Source of the DNA: Moraxellaceae bacterium UBA2477
GTDB lineage: Bacteria; Pseudomonadota; Gammaproteobacteria; Pseudomonadales; Moraxellaceae
Length of the DNA: 23,470 nt
Direction of reading: 5' to 3'
Assembly (NCBI GenBank): GCA_002342025.1
Contig: DDPD01000090.1
Span: 1 to 23,470, forward strand
Both the position numbers and the translations under genes were made by a program. Of the stretch, positions 1 to 8,431 are shown in pieces; within the stretch, counting starts at the first letter, position 1, and each line of letters starts with the position of its first letter. Under the pieces are notes generated by a model. That model ran no database searches, had not been told where the DNA came from, and worked only from the letters and a program-made list of their open reading frames with translations.

Positions 1-483
1 GCTCAAGCTTTAACGCCACCAGCCAACTCAACAACTGTGGCAGCGCCAACGCCTGTAGCAAAACCTAATTCCACCGTAGCGCCCATAGCTAAAGCCCCTC
101 AAGTTGCCCCTGGGGTTACGCCGCCCGTTGCCACCAAGCCCGGCTCAGCGGTGATGCCTGTTGTGCCGCCTGCATCGGGCATTAAGCCGGTCGCACCTGT
201 GGTTCCGCCCCCCGGGATTGATAGCCTTAATTTTAGTTTCTCTGGCAAATCCTGGATCAGTGTGCGAGATGCGACTGGGCAGGAGCTGGTCTATGGCCTG
301 AAGAATGCTGGGCAAGCCGTGACTGTCACGGGGCAAGCCCCGTTTTCTATCAACATTGGAAATGTTCACGTCACGTCATTGAGCCGTAATGGTCGCAGTG
401 TGAACTTGAAACAGTATGCCCGTGGCGAAATTGCCAGTTTCCGTCTGGCACCGGTAGCGCCGGCACCTGTGCCAAAGCCCTAA
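1..483 (+). CDS. rodZ: RodZ cytoskeletal protein, C-terminal part (5' end outside window)
   Basis: The reading frame is open from base 1, so this is the 3' part of a longer gene. About the first 70 residues are a Pro/Ala/Val-rich linker. They are followed by a compact beta domain (SFSGKSWISVRDATGQEL to the end) typical of the periplasmic C-terminal domain (DUF4115) of RodZ. RodZ is an inner-membrane protein that links the MreB filament to the elongation machinery and helps set rod shape. Its N-terminal helix-turn-helix and transmembrane segment must lie upstream of the window. The position directly before ispG matches the conserved rodZ-ispG-hisS-yfgM-bamB-der order of gammaproteobacteria. 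The linker is low-complexity, so identity rests on the end domain and on synteny; I am confident of both. Confidence 0.88.
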   Translation, partial: AQALTPPANSTTVAAPTPVAKPNSTVAPIAKAPQVAPGVTPPVATKPGSAVMPVVPPASGIKPVAPVVPPPGIDSLNFSFSGKSWISVRDATGQELVYGLKNAGQAVTVTGQAPFSINIGNVHVTSLSRNGRSVNLKQYARGEIASFRLAPVAPAPVPKP

Positions 484-540
484 GTACTTCGGGCGAATTT
501 ACGAAGTTAATGCGCTGTTGTGATTGAGGATTTTCAAAGC

Positions 541-1662
541 ATGCATGAGTCGCCGATCAAGCGTCGCCTGACCCGAAAAATTCGTGTGGGCAATATATTT
601 GTGGGTGGCGATGCTCCGATTACGGTGCAAACCATGACTAATACCGAAACCTGCGATGTGGCAGCGACGGTGGCACAAATTCAGCGCTGTGTGACGGCAG
701 GTGCAGACATTGTTCGTGTGTCGGTGCCATCGATGGAAGCAGCAGCAGCGTTTGGGCAGATCCGTAAGCAAGTGCCGGGCGTGCCGCTAGTAGCAGATAT
801 CCATTTTGATCATCGCATTGCCCTAGCGGTTGCTGAGCAAGGGGTCGATTGTTTGCGTATTAATCCGGGCAATATCGGATCAGACGACAAAGTTCGTGAG
901 GTAGTGGCGGCCGCACGTCATCACGGTATTTCAATTCGTATTGGTGTAAATGCCGGTTCTTTGGAAAAGGACTTGCAGAAGAAGTATGGTGAGCCTACTG
1001 GCGCGGCGTTACTCGAATCTGCGATGCGCCATATTGATATTCTGGATCGACTCAATTTTCATGAATTTAAAGTGAGCGTGAAAGCATCGAATGTATTCCT
1101 TACGTTAGATGCCTACCGTTTGCTTTCGGCACAAATCGACAATCCTCTTCATCTTGGTCTGACTGAGGCGGGGGTGTTTCGTTCGGGAACCGTGAAGTCT
1201 GCTGTGGCCATGGGTGGGCTTTTATTAGATGGGATTGGCGATACTCTGCGCGTTTCCTTGGCTGCTGAGCCAGAGGACGAGGTCAAGGTTGGCTTTGATA
1301 TTTTGAAGTCGCTGGGCATTCGCTCCAACGGCATCAACTTCATTGCCTGCCCTAGCTGTTCGCGTCAGGAGTTCGATGTCATTCGGGTTATGAATGCTCT
1401 TGAGGCACGACTCGAGGATGTCCGAACACCCATGGATGTGTCCGTCATTGGCTGCAAGGTCAATGGCCCGGGTGAAGCCAAGGAGGCGGATATCGGCGTG
1501 GTGGGTGCGCTGCCGAAAAGCTTGGTGTATCGCAACGGCGAAAAAAGCCACTTGATCGATACCAACAATCTGGTCGATGAAATTGAGGCCATGGTTCGCG
1601 CCAAAGTGGCCGACAAGGCCGCTGCTGATGCCAAATTAATTATTAAAGCGTCGGCAGAATAA
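541..1662 (+). CDS. ispG: 4-hydroxy-3-methylbut-2-enyl diphosphate synthase (flavodoxin)
   Basis: IspG is a cytoplasmic [4Fe-4S] enzyme of the MEP isoprenoid pathway that reductively converts MEcPP to HMBPP. The 373-residue product has the expected motifs: VADIHFD (85-90), CLRINPGNIG (104-113), GVNAGSLEKDLQ (135-146) and KVSVKAS (177-183). The cluster ligands are Cys270 and Cys273 (ACPSCSRQEFD), Cys305 (GCKVNGPGEA) and Glu312. These numbers equal those of the E. coli enzyme, which argues for the ATG at 541 over the in-frame GTG at 520. A TTGAGGA Shine-Dalgarno at 525-530 lies 10 bases before 541. It sits 57 bases after rodZ and 24 bases before hisS in one operon. A 10-bp hairpin overlaps its stop codon. 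Confidence 0.97.
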   Translation: MHESPIKRRLTRKIRVGNIFVGGDAPITVQTMTNTETCDVAATVAQIQRCVTAGADIVRVSVPSMEAAAAFGQIRKQVPGVPLVADIHFDHRIALAVAEQGVDCLRINPGNIGSDDKVREVVAAARHHGISIRIGVNAGSLEKDLQKKYGEPTGAALLESAMRHIDILDRLNFHEFKVSVKASNVFLTLDAYRLLSAQIDNPLHLGLTEAGVFRSGTVKSAVAMGGLLLDGIGDTLRVSLAAEPEDEVKVGFDILKSLGIRSNGINFIACPSCSRQEFDVIRVMNALEARLEDVRTPMDVSVIGCKVNGPGEAKEADIGVVGALPKSLVYRNGEKSHLIDTNNLVDEIEAMVRAKVADKAAADAKLIIKASAE

Positions 1663-1672
1663 GCCGACGCTT
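1646..1672 (+). other. Perfect 10-bp hairpin spanning the ispG stop codon
   Basis: AAGCGTCGGC (1646-1655) pairs with GCCGACGCTT (1663-1672) around the loop AGAATAA, which contains the ispG stop codon. No T-run follows, so it does not look like an efficient intrinsic terminator. It could protect the upstream mRNA end or reduce read-through into hisS. The structure is seen directly; the role is inference. Confidence 0.45.
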
Positions 1673-1686
1673 GCTGAGAAAGTTTA

Positions 1687-2958
1687 ATGAGCCGTATTAA
1701 CGCCATTCGTGGCATGAATGACATTCTGCCCGAGGCAACCCCTCGCTGGCAGCAGCTCGAGACTGCACTGCGCAGCTTGATGCAGCGCTACGGTTATCGC
1801 GAAATCCGCCTGCCGGTTGTAGAGCCCACGCCGCTCTTTAAGCGCGCCATTGGTGAAGTCACCGATATCGTTGAAAAAGAAATGTATAGCTTTGAGGATC
1901 GTAGTGGAGAGTCACTCACGCTGCGACCTGAAGGAACGGCAGGGTGTGTCCGCGCCTGTTTGGAGCACGGCCTAACCCATAACCAGAGCCCTAAACTTTG
2001 GTATACCGGCCCGATGTTTCGCTATGAGCGTCCTCAGAAAGGTCGTTATCGCCAGTTTCATCAGTTTGGCGTTGAAACCTTCGGCCAGGCTGGCGCAGAC
2101 ATGGACGCCGAACTCATTTTAATGACGGCGCGTTTGTGGCAATCGCTCGGTTTGACCGATGTGGTCTCCTTGGAGATCAACAGCCTCGGGGAAAGCGAAG
2201 GCCGTGCGGCCTATCGCCAAGCGCTGGTCACGTATCTGGAGCAATTTAGAACGCAGCTCGATGACGATTCTCAGCGTCGCCTAACGACCAATCCGCTCCG
2301 TATTTTGGATAGTAAGGATGCCAATACGCAGGCGATCCTAGTCAATGCTCCGCAGCTGAGCGACTACCTAGATGAGGGATCACGCCAGCACTTTGCGACT
2401 CTCTGTGCCCAGCTCGATGCGTGTGGCGTGACCTACCGCGTCAATCCAAATTTGGTGCGCGGTCTGGATTACTACAATAAAACCGTTTTTGAGTGGGTGA
2501 CAACGGCGCTGGGCTCACAGGGTACGGTCTGTGCCGGTGGTCGTTATGATGGATTGGTGGCACAGCTGGGCGGGCAAGCAACGCCTGCTGTGGGCTTTGC
2601 CATTGGTCTAGAGCGATTGGTGTTATTGCTGGATGCAGTGCATCCCGTCAGCGAAAGTGCGGAAGCAGATGTCATGGTGCTGGCGCTGGGCGAGGGTACG
2701 GCCCAGCATGCTATTTGTCTGGCCGAGCAACTGCGAGATGCATTACCGGCGTTGCGTATCGTGTATAACTGCGGCGGTGGCAGCTTTAAATCGCAATTTC
2801 GTAAGGCCGATAAATCCGGCGCACAACTGGCATTAATTGTCGGTGAGGCGGAGGTCACGACGAATACGGTGGGAATTAAATGGCTGCGCGTGGATCGAGA
2901 ACAAATTTCCTGTGCAATGTCGGATGCTGCTGAACACATTCAGCAGGTTTGGGCATAA
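1687..2958 (+). CDS. hisS: Histidyl-tRNA synthetase
   Basis: This class II aminoacyl-tRNA synthetase charges tRNA-His in the cytoplasm as a homodimer. The 423-residue length is within one residue of E. coli HisRS. Visible signatures are the N-terminal IRGMNDILP, motif 2 (FRYERPQKGRYRQFHQFGVE, 111-130), the HisRS-specific LVRGLDYYNKTVFE (256-269), AGGRYDGL (283-290) and motif 3 (AVGFAIGLERLVLLL, 301-315). An anticodon-binding domain follows from about residue 325. The ATG at 1687 gives the canonical N-terminus. The gene sits 24 bases after ispG and 23 bases before yfgM, inside the rodZ-to-der operon. Confidence 0.98.
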   Translation: MSRINAIRGMNDILPEATPRWQQLETALRSLMQRYGYREIRLPVVEPTPLFKRAIGEVTDIVEKEMYSFEDRSGESLTLRPEGTAGCVRACLEHGLTHNQSPKLWYTGPMFRYERPQKGRYRQFHQFGVETFGQAGADMDAELILMTARLWQSLGLTDVVSLEINSLGESEGRAAYRQALVTYLEQFRTQLDDDSQRRLTTNPLRILDSKDANTQAILVNAPQLSDYLDEGSRQHFATLCAQLDACGVTYRVNPNLVRGLDYYNKTVFEWVTTALGSQGTVCAGGRYDGLVAQLGGQATPAVGFAIGLERLVLLLDAVHPVSESAEADVMVLALGEGTAQHAICLAEQLRDALPALRIVYNCGGGSFKSQFRKADKSGAQLALIVGEAEVTTNTVGIKWLRVDREQISCAMSDAAEHIQQVWA

Positions 2959-2981
2959 GACTGATTAATGAGGGGTAGGTT

Positions 2982-3677
2982 GTGAGCTATAACGAAGACG
3001 AAACGCTAGATCAATTGAAAACGTGGTGGGCTCGTTACGGCACGCCATTGTTGCTGTCGGTGGCGGTCGTTTTGCTGAGCTTCTCAGGTTGGCGCTATTG
3101 GACGTCGAGCCAGTTAGAAGCGGCTAGCGAAGCCCAAGCCTTGCAGCAACAAATGGCAACGGCCATGCAGCGTTTAGCGGTGAATACCGAAGATAAAGCG
3201 GCCAATACCGATGTCCAGCGTTTGGGTCAGCAATTAATCAATGAATATTCCAGCACGCCATATGCCGTCGATGCAGCTCTGCTGTTGGCCAAGCGTGCGG
3301 TTGATACAGGTGATCTGGCTGCTGCCGAAAAGCAACTGCGTGCCGCGATTGATTTGAAACCTTCCGCTGAAGTTGAGTTGCTGGCAAAAACGCGCCTCGC
3401 ACGTGTATTAGCTGCCCGTAAGCAGTATCCAGCTGCGTTAGCGGTCTTAGATGAACTGGGTGATGATGCAGAAGCTGCACCCCTGGTTGCCGAGGTTCGC
3501 GGCGATATTTATATACTGCAAGGTCAGCGCGATGCCGCGGCTAAAGCCTACGTTGCTGCTGATGCTGCCTTGGCTGCCCGTGATGAGACGCGTCCCGTAT
3601 TGGATTTGAAACTAGCGGATCTTGGACTAACACCCGCTAAGCGCGCTAGCGATGAAGACTCAGGGGCTACACCATGA
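2982..3677 (+). CDS. yfgM: YfgM-like inner-membrane tetratricopeptide protein
   Basis: The 231-residue product has a short cytoplasmic N-terminus (MSYNEDETLDQLKTWWARYG), one membrane helix at about 21-40 and an Ala-rich helical periplasmic part with TPR-like repeats. This is the layout of the YfgM/TPR_21 family. In E. coli, YfgM associates with the SecYEG translocon and PpiD and works in periplasmic chaperoning. The start is a GTG preceded by AGGGGTAGG; the ATG at 2968 is out of frame. Its last codons overlap bamB by four bases (ATGA), so the two are translationally coupled. It is slightly longer than the E. coli protein and ends in a low-complexity acidic tail. Confidence 0.9.
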   Translation: MSYNEDETLDQLKTWWARYGTPLLLSVAVVLLSFSGWRYWTSSQLEAASEAQALQQQMATAMQRLAVNTEDKAANTDVQRLGQQLINEYSSTPYAVDAALLLAKRAVDTGDLAAAEKQLRAAIDLKPSAEVELLAKTRLARVLAARKQYPAALAVLDELGDDAEAAPLVAEVRGDIYILQGQRDAAAKAYVAADAALAARDETRPVLDLKLADLGLTPAKRASDEDSGATP

Positions 3678-4870
3678 CATCCGCCGTAAAACCAGTGAGG
3701 GGCTTTAAGCATTTGCTGCTGGCCACGCTGGTGGCCACGCTTAGTGCTTGCAGCAGTACTCCCAATGTTGACGCCTTATCTGCTGTGACTGCGCCACCTA
3801 TGAAGACCGGTGAGCTTCCACGACTGCCGGAGAAAGCCATCGGCATGGATTATCGCTGGTCAGTCAACGTCGGTAATGGCGCAGGCGGTGAAGCATTGTC
3901 TTTAGAACCCGGAGTCCAGGCTCCAGCCATTTATGTGGCAAGTCGTGATGGTGTATTGAAATCCATTGGACGTGCCTCTGGCAAAGAGCGTTGGAAGGTT
4001 AAGCTGAGTGAAGGCATAACGGGTGGTGTTGCGGTTGATGATGACTTGCTGGTTGTCGGCTCAGATCAAAGTGAGCTGCTAGCGATTAACAACAAGAATG
4101 GCAGCATCGTTTGGCGCGCTCCGTTAGGGGCAGCGTTGTTATCGACTCCGCGGATTAATGCCAAAGTGGTGGTCGTTCAGACCTTAGACGGTCGTGTACA
4201 AGTCTTTGAGCGCTCGACAGGTCAGCGTCGTTGGCAGTTTGATACCCCGGTTCCGCCACTATCCCTGCGTGGTAATGCTGCACCAGTCATCAGTAATGAC
4301 AAGCTTTATGCAGTAAGCGGTCAAGGTGATCTTTATCAACTCGACCTCGCTACTGGCTTGCCCATATGGCAAACACGAGTGACCAACTCGCGGGGTCGCG
4401 GTGAAATAGAGCGCCTGATGGATATCGATGGCGACCTTGTTATTGACAGTAATGGCACGCTCTATACTGCTGGCTTTCAGTCGCAACTAACGGCGACAGA
4501 CACGCAGCAAGTTCGTCGTCGCTGGCAATTAAATGTTTCTACCAATCAAAGTGTTGGCTTAGACAACGTGCATGTTTATGCCGTCGATGTCGATGGCACG
4601 GTGGCGGCTGTGAATCGCATTACTGGTGCATTGGTGTGGAAGCAAGAATCTTTAAAGGGCCGCAAATTGCTGGCCCCGGTTATTTGGCGTGGCTTGGTAG
4701 TTGTGGGCGATAGCGAAGGCTATCTGCATATTTTTAGTCCTGTCGACGGTGCCGTGCGTGGCCGTGAACGCGCCGCCCGCGATCCGCTCATGAGCGTGAT
4801 GGTGGATGCGCCGCAACTGTTAACGCTGACGGTTGATGGCACCCTGCGTGCCTGGGACATGAAGCTGTAA
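3674..4870 (+). CDS. bamB: Outer-membrane assembly lipoprotein BamB
   Basis: BamB is the beta-propeller lipoprotein of the BAM complex, which inserts beta-barrel proteins into the outer membrane from the periplasmic face. The 398-residue product has a lipoprotein signal peptide ending in the lipobox LSAC, with Cys26 as the predicted lipidated residue. PQQ-like blades follow, with repeated G-x-x-x-W-x elements such as GKERWKVKL, GSIVWRAPLG, GQRRWQFDTP, GLPIWQTRV, RRRWQLNV and GALVWKQES. The ATG overlaps the yfgM stop by four bases. There is no Asp in the position after the Cys, which agrees with outer-membrane sorting by the usual +2 rule. der starts 30 bases downstream. Confidence 0.95.
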   Translation: MTSAVKPVRGFKHLLLATLVATLSACSSTPNVDALSAVTAPPMKTGELPRLPEKAIGMDYRWSVNVGNGAGGEALSLEPGVQAPAIYVASRDGVLKSIGRASGKERWKVKLSEGITGGVAVDDDLLVVGSDQSELLAINNKNGSIVWRAPLGAALLSTPRINAKVVVVQTLDGRVQVFERSTGQRRWQFDTPVPPLSLRGNAAPVISNDKLYAVSGQGDLYQLDLATGLPIWQTRVTNSRGRGEIERLMDIDGDLVIDSNGTLYTAGFQSQLTATDTQQVRRRWQLNVSTNQSVGLDNVHVYAVDVDGTVAAVNRITGALVWKQESLKGRKLLAPVIWRGLVVVGDSEGYLHIFSPVDGAVRGRERAARDPLMSVMVDAPQLLTLTVDGTLRAWDMKL

Positions 4871-4900
4871 CCGGCTGTTTGCCGGCTTTGAGAGTTTGAG

Positions 4901-6298
4901 ATGAAACCTGTTATTGCCCTTGTAGGGCGCCCTAATGTCGGCAAATCCACGTTGTTTAACCAGCTCACGCGTAGCCGCGATGCGCTGGTTGCTGACTTGC
5001 CTGGTCTTACCCGTGACCGTAAATACGGCGATGCCAAGAACGAAAACAAATCGTTTATTGTGATCGACACCGGCGGTATTGGTGAGTCAGAGCAGGGCAT
5101 TGATGCCCCGATGGCAGAGCAATCGCGCTTAGCCATAGAAGAAGCAGAAATCGTGCTGTTTCTGGTCGATGCGCGTGCGGGGCTTACGCCATCCGACACG
5201 CAAATCGCGACAGAGCTTCGCTCGCTGAGTAAGCGCGTACACCTCGTCGTTAATAAGATTGATGGTATTCAGGAAGAAGTCGCCTTGGCGGACTTCCATG
5301 CCTTGGGTTTTGGTGAATTGCACGGTATTGCGGCCAGTCACGGCCGTGGCATCACGCAGATGATTCAGGCCGTACTCATTGACTATCCGGAAGATGAGGA
5401 AGAGGTTGATGACCCTGAAGCGGGCATCAAAATTGCAATCATCGGCCGTCCGAATGTGGGTAAATCAACGCTGGTTAATCGCTTATTGGGCGAGGATCGC
5501 GTGGTCGTTTACGACATGCCGGGCACCACGCGTGACAGCATCTATATTCCCTACGAACGTCAGGGACAGCGCTATACCCTGATTGACACGGCGGGTGTTC
5601 GTCGTCGTGGTCGCATTGATGAAGTCGTTGAAAAGTTCTCGGTGATTAAGACCCTGCAAGCCATTAAAGATGCGCATGTGGTGGTCATGGTCATGGATGC
5701 GCACGAAAGCATTGTGGATCAGGATCTCAACCTGCTTGGCTTTGCGCTGGAAGCGGGTCGCTCAATCGTTATTGCGATTAACAAATGGGATGGCATGACT
5801 GACTATGAGCGGCAGACGCTAAAGACCGACATGCAGTTGCGCTTCGACTTTATTCCGTTTGTAAAAATCCACCTCATCTCTGCGAAATTTGGCACGGCTG
5901 TTGGCGATTTGTACCCGTCCATTCAGCGAGCGTTTGAATCGGCGATGATTAAAGTGCCGACCAGTCAGCTCACACAGCTCTTGGCCGATGCAATTGAGCA
6001 ACATCAGCCTCCGCTGGTTTCTGGTCGTCGTATTAAGCTGCGATATGCCCATATGGGCGGCTCGAACCCGCCGCTGTTTGTGATCCACGGCAATCAGACC
6101 GAGTCCGTGCCAAAAGACTACAAGCGCTATCTGGAAAATGTGTTCCGTAAGCATTTACGCCTGCAAGGAACGCCCATTCAGCTGGAGTTCAAGACCAGCG
6201 ATAACCCGTATAAGGATCGTGTGAATAAACTCACGGAAGCGCAATCTGAGCGCCGTCGGCGCTTTGTTCAGAAGCATAAGAAGCGTGAACGCAGATAG
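4901..6298 (+). CDS. der: Double-domain ribosome-assembly GTPase Der (EngA)
   Basis: Der is an essential GTPase acting in maturation of the 50S ribosomal subunit. The 465-residue product has two tandem G domains. The first has GRPNVGKST (9-17), DTGG (56-59) and NKID (118-121). The second has GRPNVGKST (182-190), DTAG (229-232) and NKWD (294-297). An acidic linker (EDEEEVDDPE, about 164-173) joins them. A C-terminal KH-like domain ends in a very basic tail (RRRRFVQKHKKRERR). It is the last gene of the rodZ-der operon. Its final bases are overlapped by the start of a TonB-dependent receptor gene, so some read-through or coupling is likely. Confidence 0.98.
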   Translation: MKPVIALVGRPNVGKSTLFNQLTRSRDALVADLPGLTRDRKYGDAKNENKSFIVIDTGGIGESEQGIDAPMAEQSRLAIEEAEIVLFLVDARAGLTPSDTQIATELRSLSKRVHLVVNKIDGIQEEVALADFHALGFGELHGIAASHGRGITQMIQAVLIDYPEDEEEVDDPEAGIKIAIIGRPNVGKSTLVNRLLGEDRVVVYDMPGTTRDSIYIPYERQGQRYTLIDTAGVRRRGRIDEVVEKFSVIKTLQAIKDAHVVVMVMDAHESIVDQDLNLLGFALEAGRSIVIAINKWDGMTDYERQTLKTDMQLRFDFIPFVKIHLISAKFGTAVGDLYPSIQRAFESAMIKVPTSQLTQLLADAIEQHQPPLVSGRRIKLRYAHMGGSNPPLFVIHGNQTESVPKDYKRYLENVFRKHLRLQGTPIQLEFKTSDNPYKDRVNKLTEAQSERRRRFVQKHKKRERR

Positions 6299-8411
6299 CG
6301 CTAAGTTTTGGGCTCGATGCTGCTTAGCGACATTGATGATTTTGCCATCGATGTCGCTGGTAGCTGACGAGCTGGATTTTAATGGCGAAGATGTCTCTAT
6401 CCCTTTAGTCATTTCTGCTACCCGACTTTCTCAGTCTATTCTCGATACGCCAGCCTCTATTACCGTCATTGATCGCGCCATGATTCGTGCTCTGGGAGCA
6501 CGTGAGTTGCCTGATATCTTACGCTTGGTTCCAGGTATGGTGGTTGGCAGAGAGTCAGGCTCTGAGGCATTTGTGGGTTATCACGGCACATCCGCTGATG
6601 GTGCCCGCCGCATGCAAGTGTTGGTAGACGGGCGATCCATTTATGAGGCAGCTTTAGCCCGCGTGGACTGGATAGGTCTGCCTTTAGATGTTGAAGACAT
6701 CGAGCGTATTGAAGTCGTTCGCGGCCCAAACTCAGCGACATACGGTGCCAATAGCTTTCTTGCAGTGGTCAATATCATCACACGCAACGTGCAGGAAGTG
6801 CCGAATGCTGAGCTCTTAGTGAGGGCCGGAGACGACCATATTCGCGACGGATTTGCACGCTTGTCTCTGCATGGCCTGGGCGGCGACTGGGCGTGGTCCG
6901 TATTTCACCGCGAAGACACGGGATTTGATATCAACGCCCGCAAAAAGACTCCTTTCCAAGATGACAAAGCCGTAGACGGTGGCTATGGGAAAGGGCAATA
7001 CACAACATTCAACGATGGCTTATTGACCCTGTCAGCGGGTTTTTCGCGCATGGTGGCCGAGCAGGCGCGGCGTAACGACACCTCCATTTATCGTGAGTTG
7101 CCTGTAGCAACCTTAGACACGGGTTATGTCGGATTGCAGTGGGAGCAGCCACTGAATAGTCAGCATCGACTTAATGTGAAAACCTATATTAATACGCTGA
7201 GTCGCGAAGAGCCTTGGTATGTGCGTATTCCATATTTAGTGGTATCACCCGAGTTGAGGGCTCTGTACGCGCAAGATAAAGACCTCGCTAATGGTTTTGT
7301 TGAAGACCCTGTGATGACTTGCACAAGCCCTAGTGTGCTCACGAACGCGCGCTTGCGAGCGGTCTGCTTACGCCTGATCGATCGCAATTACACCGATCTG
7401 CGTAACTACACCACGGATCAAAATTATAACGAGCAGCGTTTAGAGCTGGAGGTCAGTGACCTTTGGTTGCCACTGCCTCATTTACGGATTGTGATTGGCT
7501 CTACTTTCAGCCATTCCCGTGCAAGTTCACGAACGTTTCTCAATGGCGATGCTGAAAATGTGGTGATTTCAGGTTTTGGTCATGCTGAGTGGCGCTTGGG
7601 TGAGCAGTGGTTGTTGAATGTGGGAGGCGCTGCAGAGCGGGATGAGCAATCTGGTGAAAATTTTTCGCCGCGTCTCAGTCTATCTTGGCAGTTTCAGCCA
7701 AATCAGGTGTTGCGTGCCATTCACTCTAGGGCGATTCGAACACCAGATATTGCCGAGAATCAGCTTGATGCGAATTACTTTGCAAAAACGGATGATCGTT
7801 CTCAAAGCGAATATGACGGTGCTTTTTATCAATCTGCAAAAGCTAACGGTAATGCAAAGACAGAACGAATTCGCTCAAATGAATTGAGTTATTTCGCGCA
7901 ATATCAAAACTTACCTGTGAGCCTAGATATTCGCCTTTTTCGCGATGAGTTAGACCTTACTCGCAATCAGCTTGAGATTGATGATTTCATCATCAGTGAC
8001 TACGAGTATTATCTGATGCGGGGGGCTGAGCTTAGTACCGAGTGGCGGCCATCTAGCTTTCAGCGCCTGCAGTTGAATTATTCGTATTTGCGGGTGAATA
8101 AGCCTAAAGACCGGGGTAATGAGAACACGGATTTTGTTCCGACTCATAGTGGAAGTGCGGTATGGGGATGGTATGACCCCAATGGTTGGCGAGGCTCTTT
8201 AGCCTACGGCTTCTACAATAATTTAAACAGAGAGCTCTTCTTCGATCGACTCGATGCCCACTTAGGTCGTACGTTGCGGGTCACTGAAAAACAGGTCTTA
8301 GATTTAGGCCTGACGGCTCAGGTACGTCTGACTCGCGATCCCGAGCTCAGACGCGTCAATGGAGTGGACTCACCTGAACGAATTTGGGCCAGCATAGGTT
8401 GGCGATACTAA
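6285..8411 (+). CDS. BtuB-like TonB-dependent outer-membrane receptor
   Basis: The protein is a TonB-dependent receptor of about 708 residues. A signal peptide (hydrophobic core 12-26, predicted cut SLVA|DE after residue 27) is followed by a TonB-box-like IPLVISA (39-45). The plug domain runs to about 167, with LPDILRLVPGM, VLVDGRSIYE, IERIEVVRGPNSATYGANSFLAVVNIIT. The rest alternates like a 22-stranded barrel and ends in an aromatic residue (IGWRY). A CxxxxC-spaced pair in the MTCTSPS...RAVCL region may form a loop disulphide. The start is uncertain: GTG at 6285 gives a good signal peptide and overlaps der by 14 bases, while TTG at 6264 is also in frame. Substrate cannot be read from the sequence. 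The downstream partners suggest ligand sensing as much as uptake. Confidence 0.88.
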   Translation: MNADSAKFWARCCLATLMILPSMSLVADELDFNGEDVSIPLVISATRLSQSILDTPASITVIDRAMIRALGARELPDILRLVPGMVVGRESGSEAFVGYHGTSADGARRMQVLVDGRSIYEAALARVDWIGLPLDVEDIERIEVVRGPNSATYGANSFLAVVNIITRNVQEVPNAELLVRAGDDHIRDGFARLSLHGLGGDWAWSVFHREDTGFDINARKKTPFQDDKAVDGGYGKGQYTTFNDGLLTLSAGFSRMVAEQARRNDTSIYRELPVATLDTGYVGLQWEQPLNSQHRLNVKTYINTLSREEPWYVRIPYLVVSPELRALYAQDKDLANGFVEDPVMTCTSPSVLTNARLRAVCLRLIDRNYTDLRNYTTDQNYNEQRLELEVSDLWLPLPHLRIVIGSTFSHSRASSRTFLNGDAENVVISGFGHAEWRLGEQWLLNVGGAAERDEQSGENFSPRLSLSWQFQPNQVLRAIHSRAIRTPDIAENQLDANYFAKTDDRSQSEYDGAFYQSAKANGNAKTERIRSNELSYFAQYQNLPVSLDIRLFRDELDLTRNQLEIDDFIISDYEYYLMRGAELSTEWRPSSFQRLQLNYSYLRVNKPKDRGNENTDFVPTHSGSAVWGWYDPNGWRGSLAYGFYNNLNRELFFDRLDAHLGRTLRVTEKQVLDLGLTAQVRLTRDPELRRVNGVDSPERIWASIGWRY

Positions 8412-8431
8412 CCCTCACCAGGCCATCATGG

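Noticed and set aside
4871..4885. CCGGC-TGTTT-GCCGG hairpin between bamB and der as a terminator.
   Set aside because: The stem is only 5 bp with no T-run, and der clearly belongs to the same operon.
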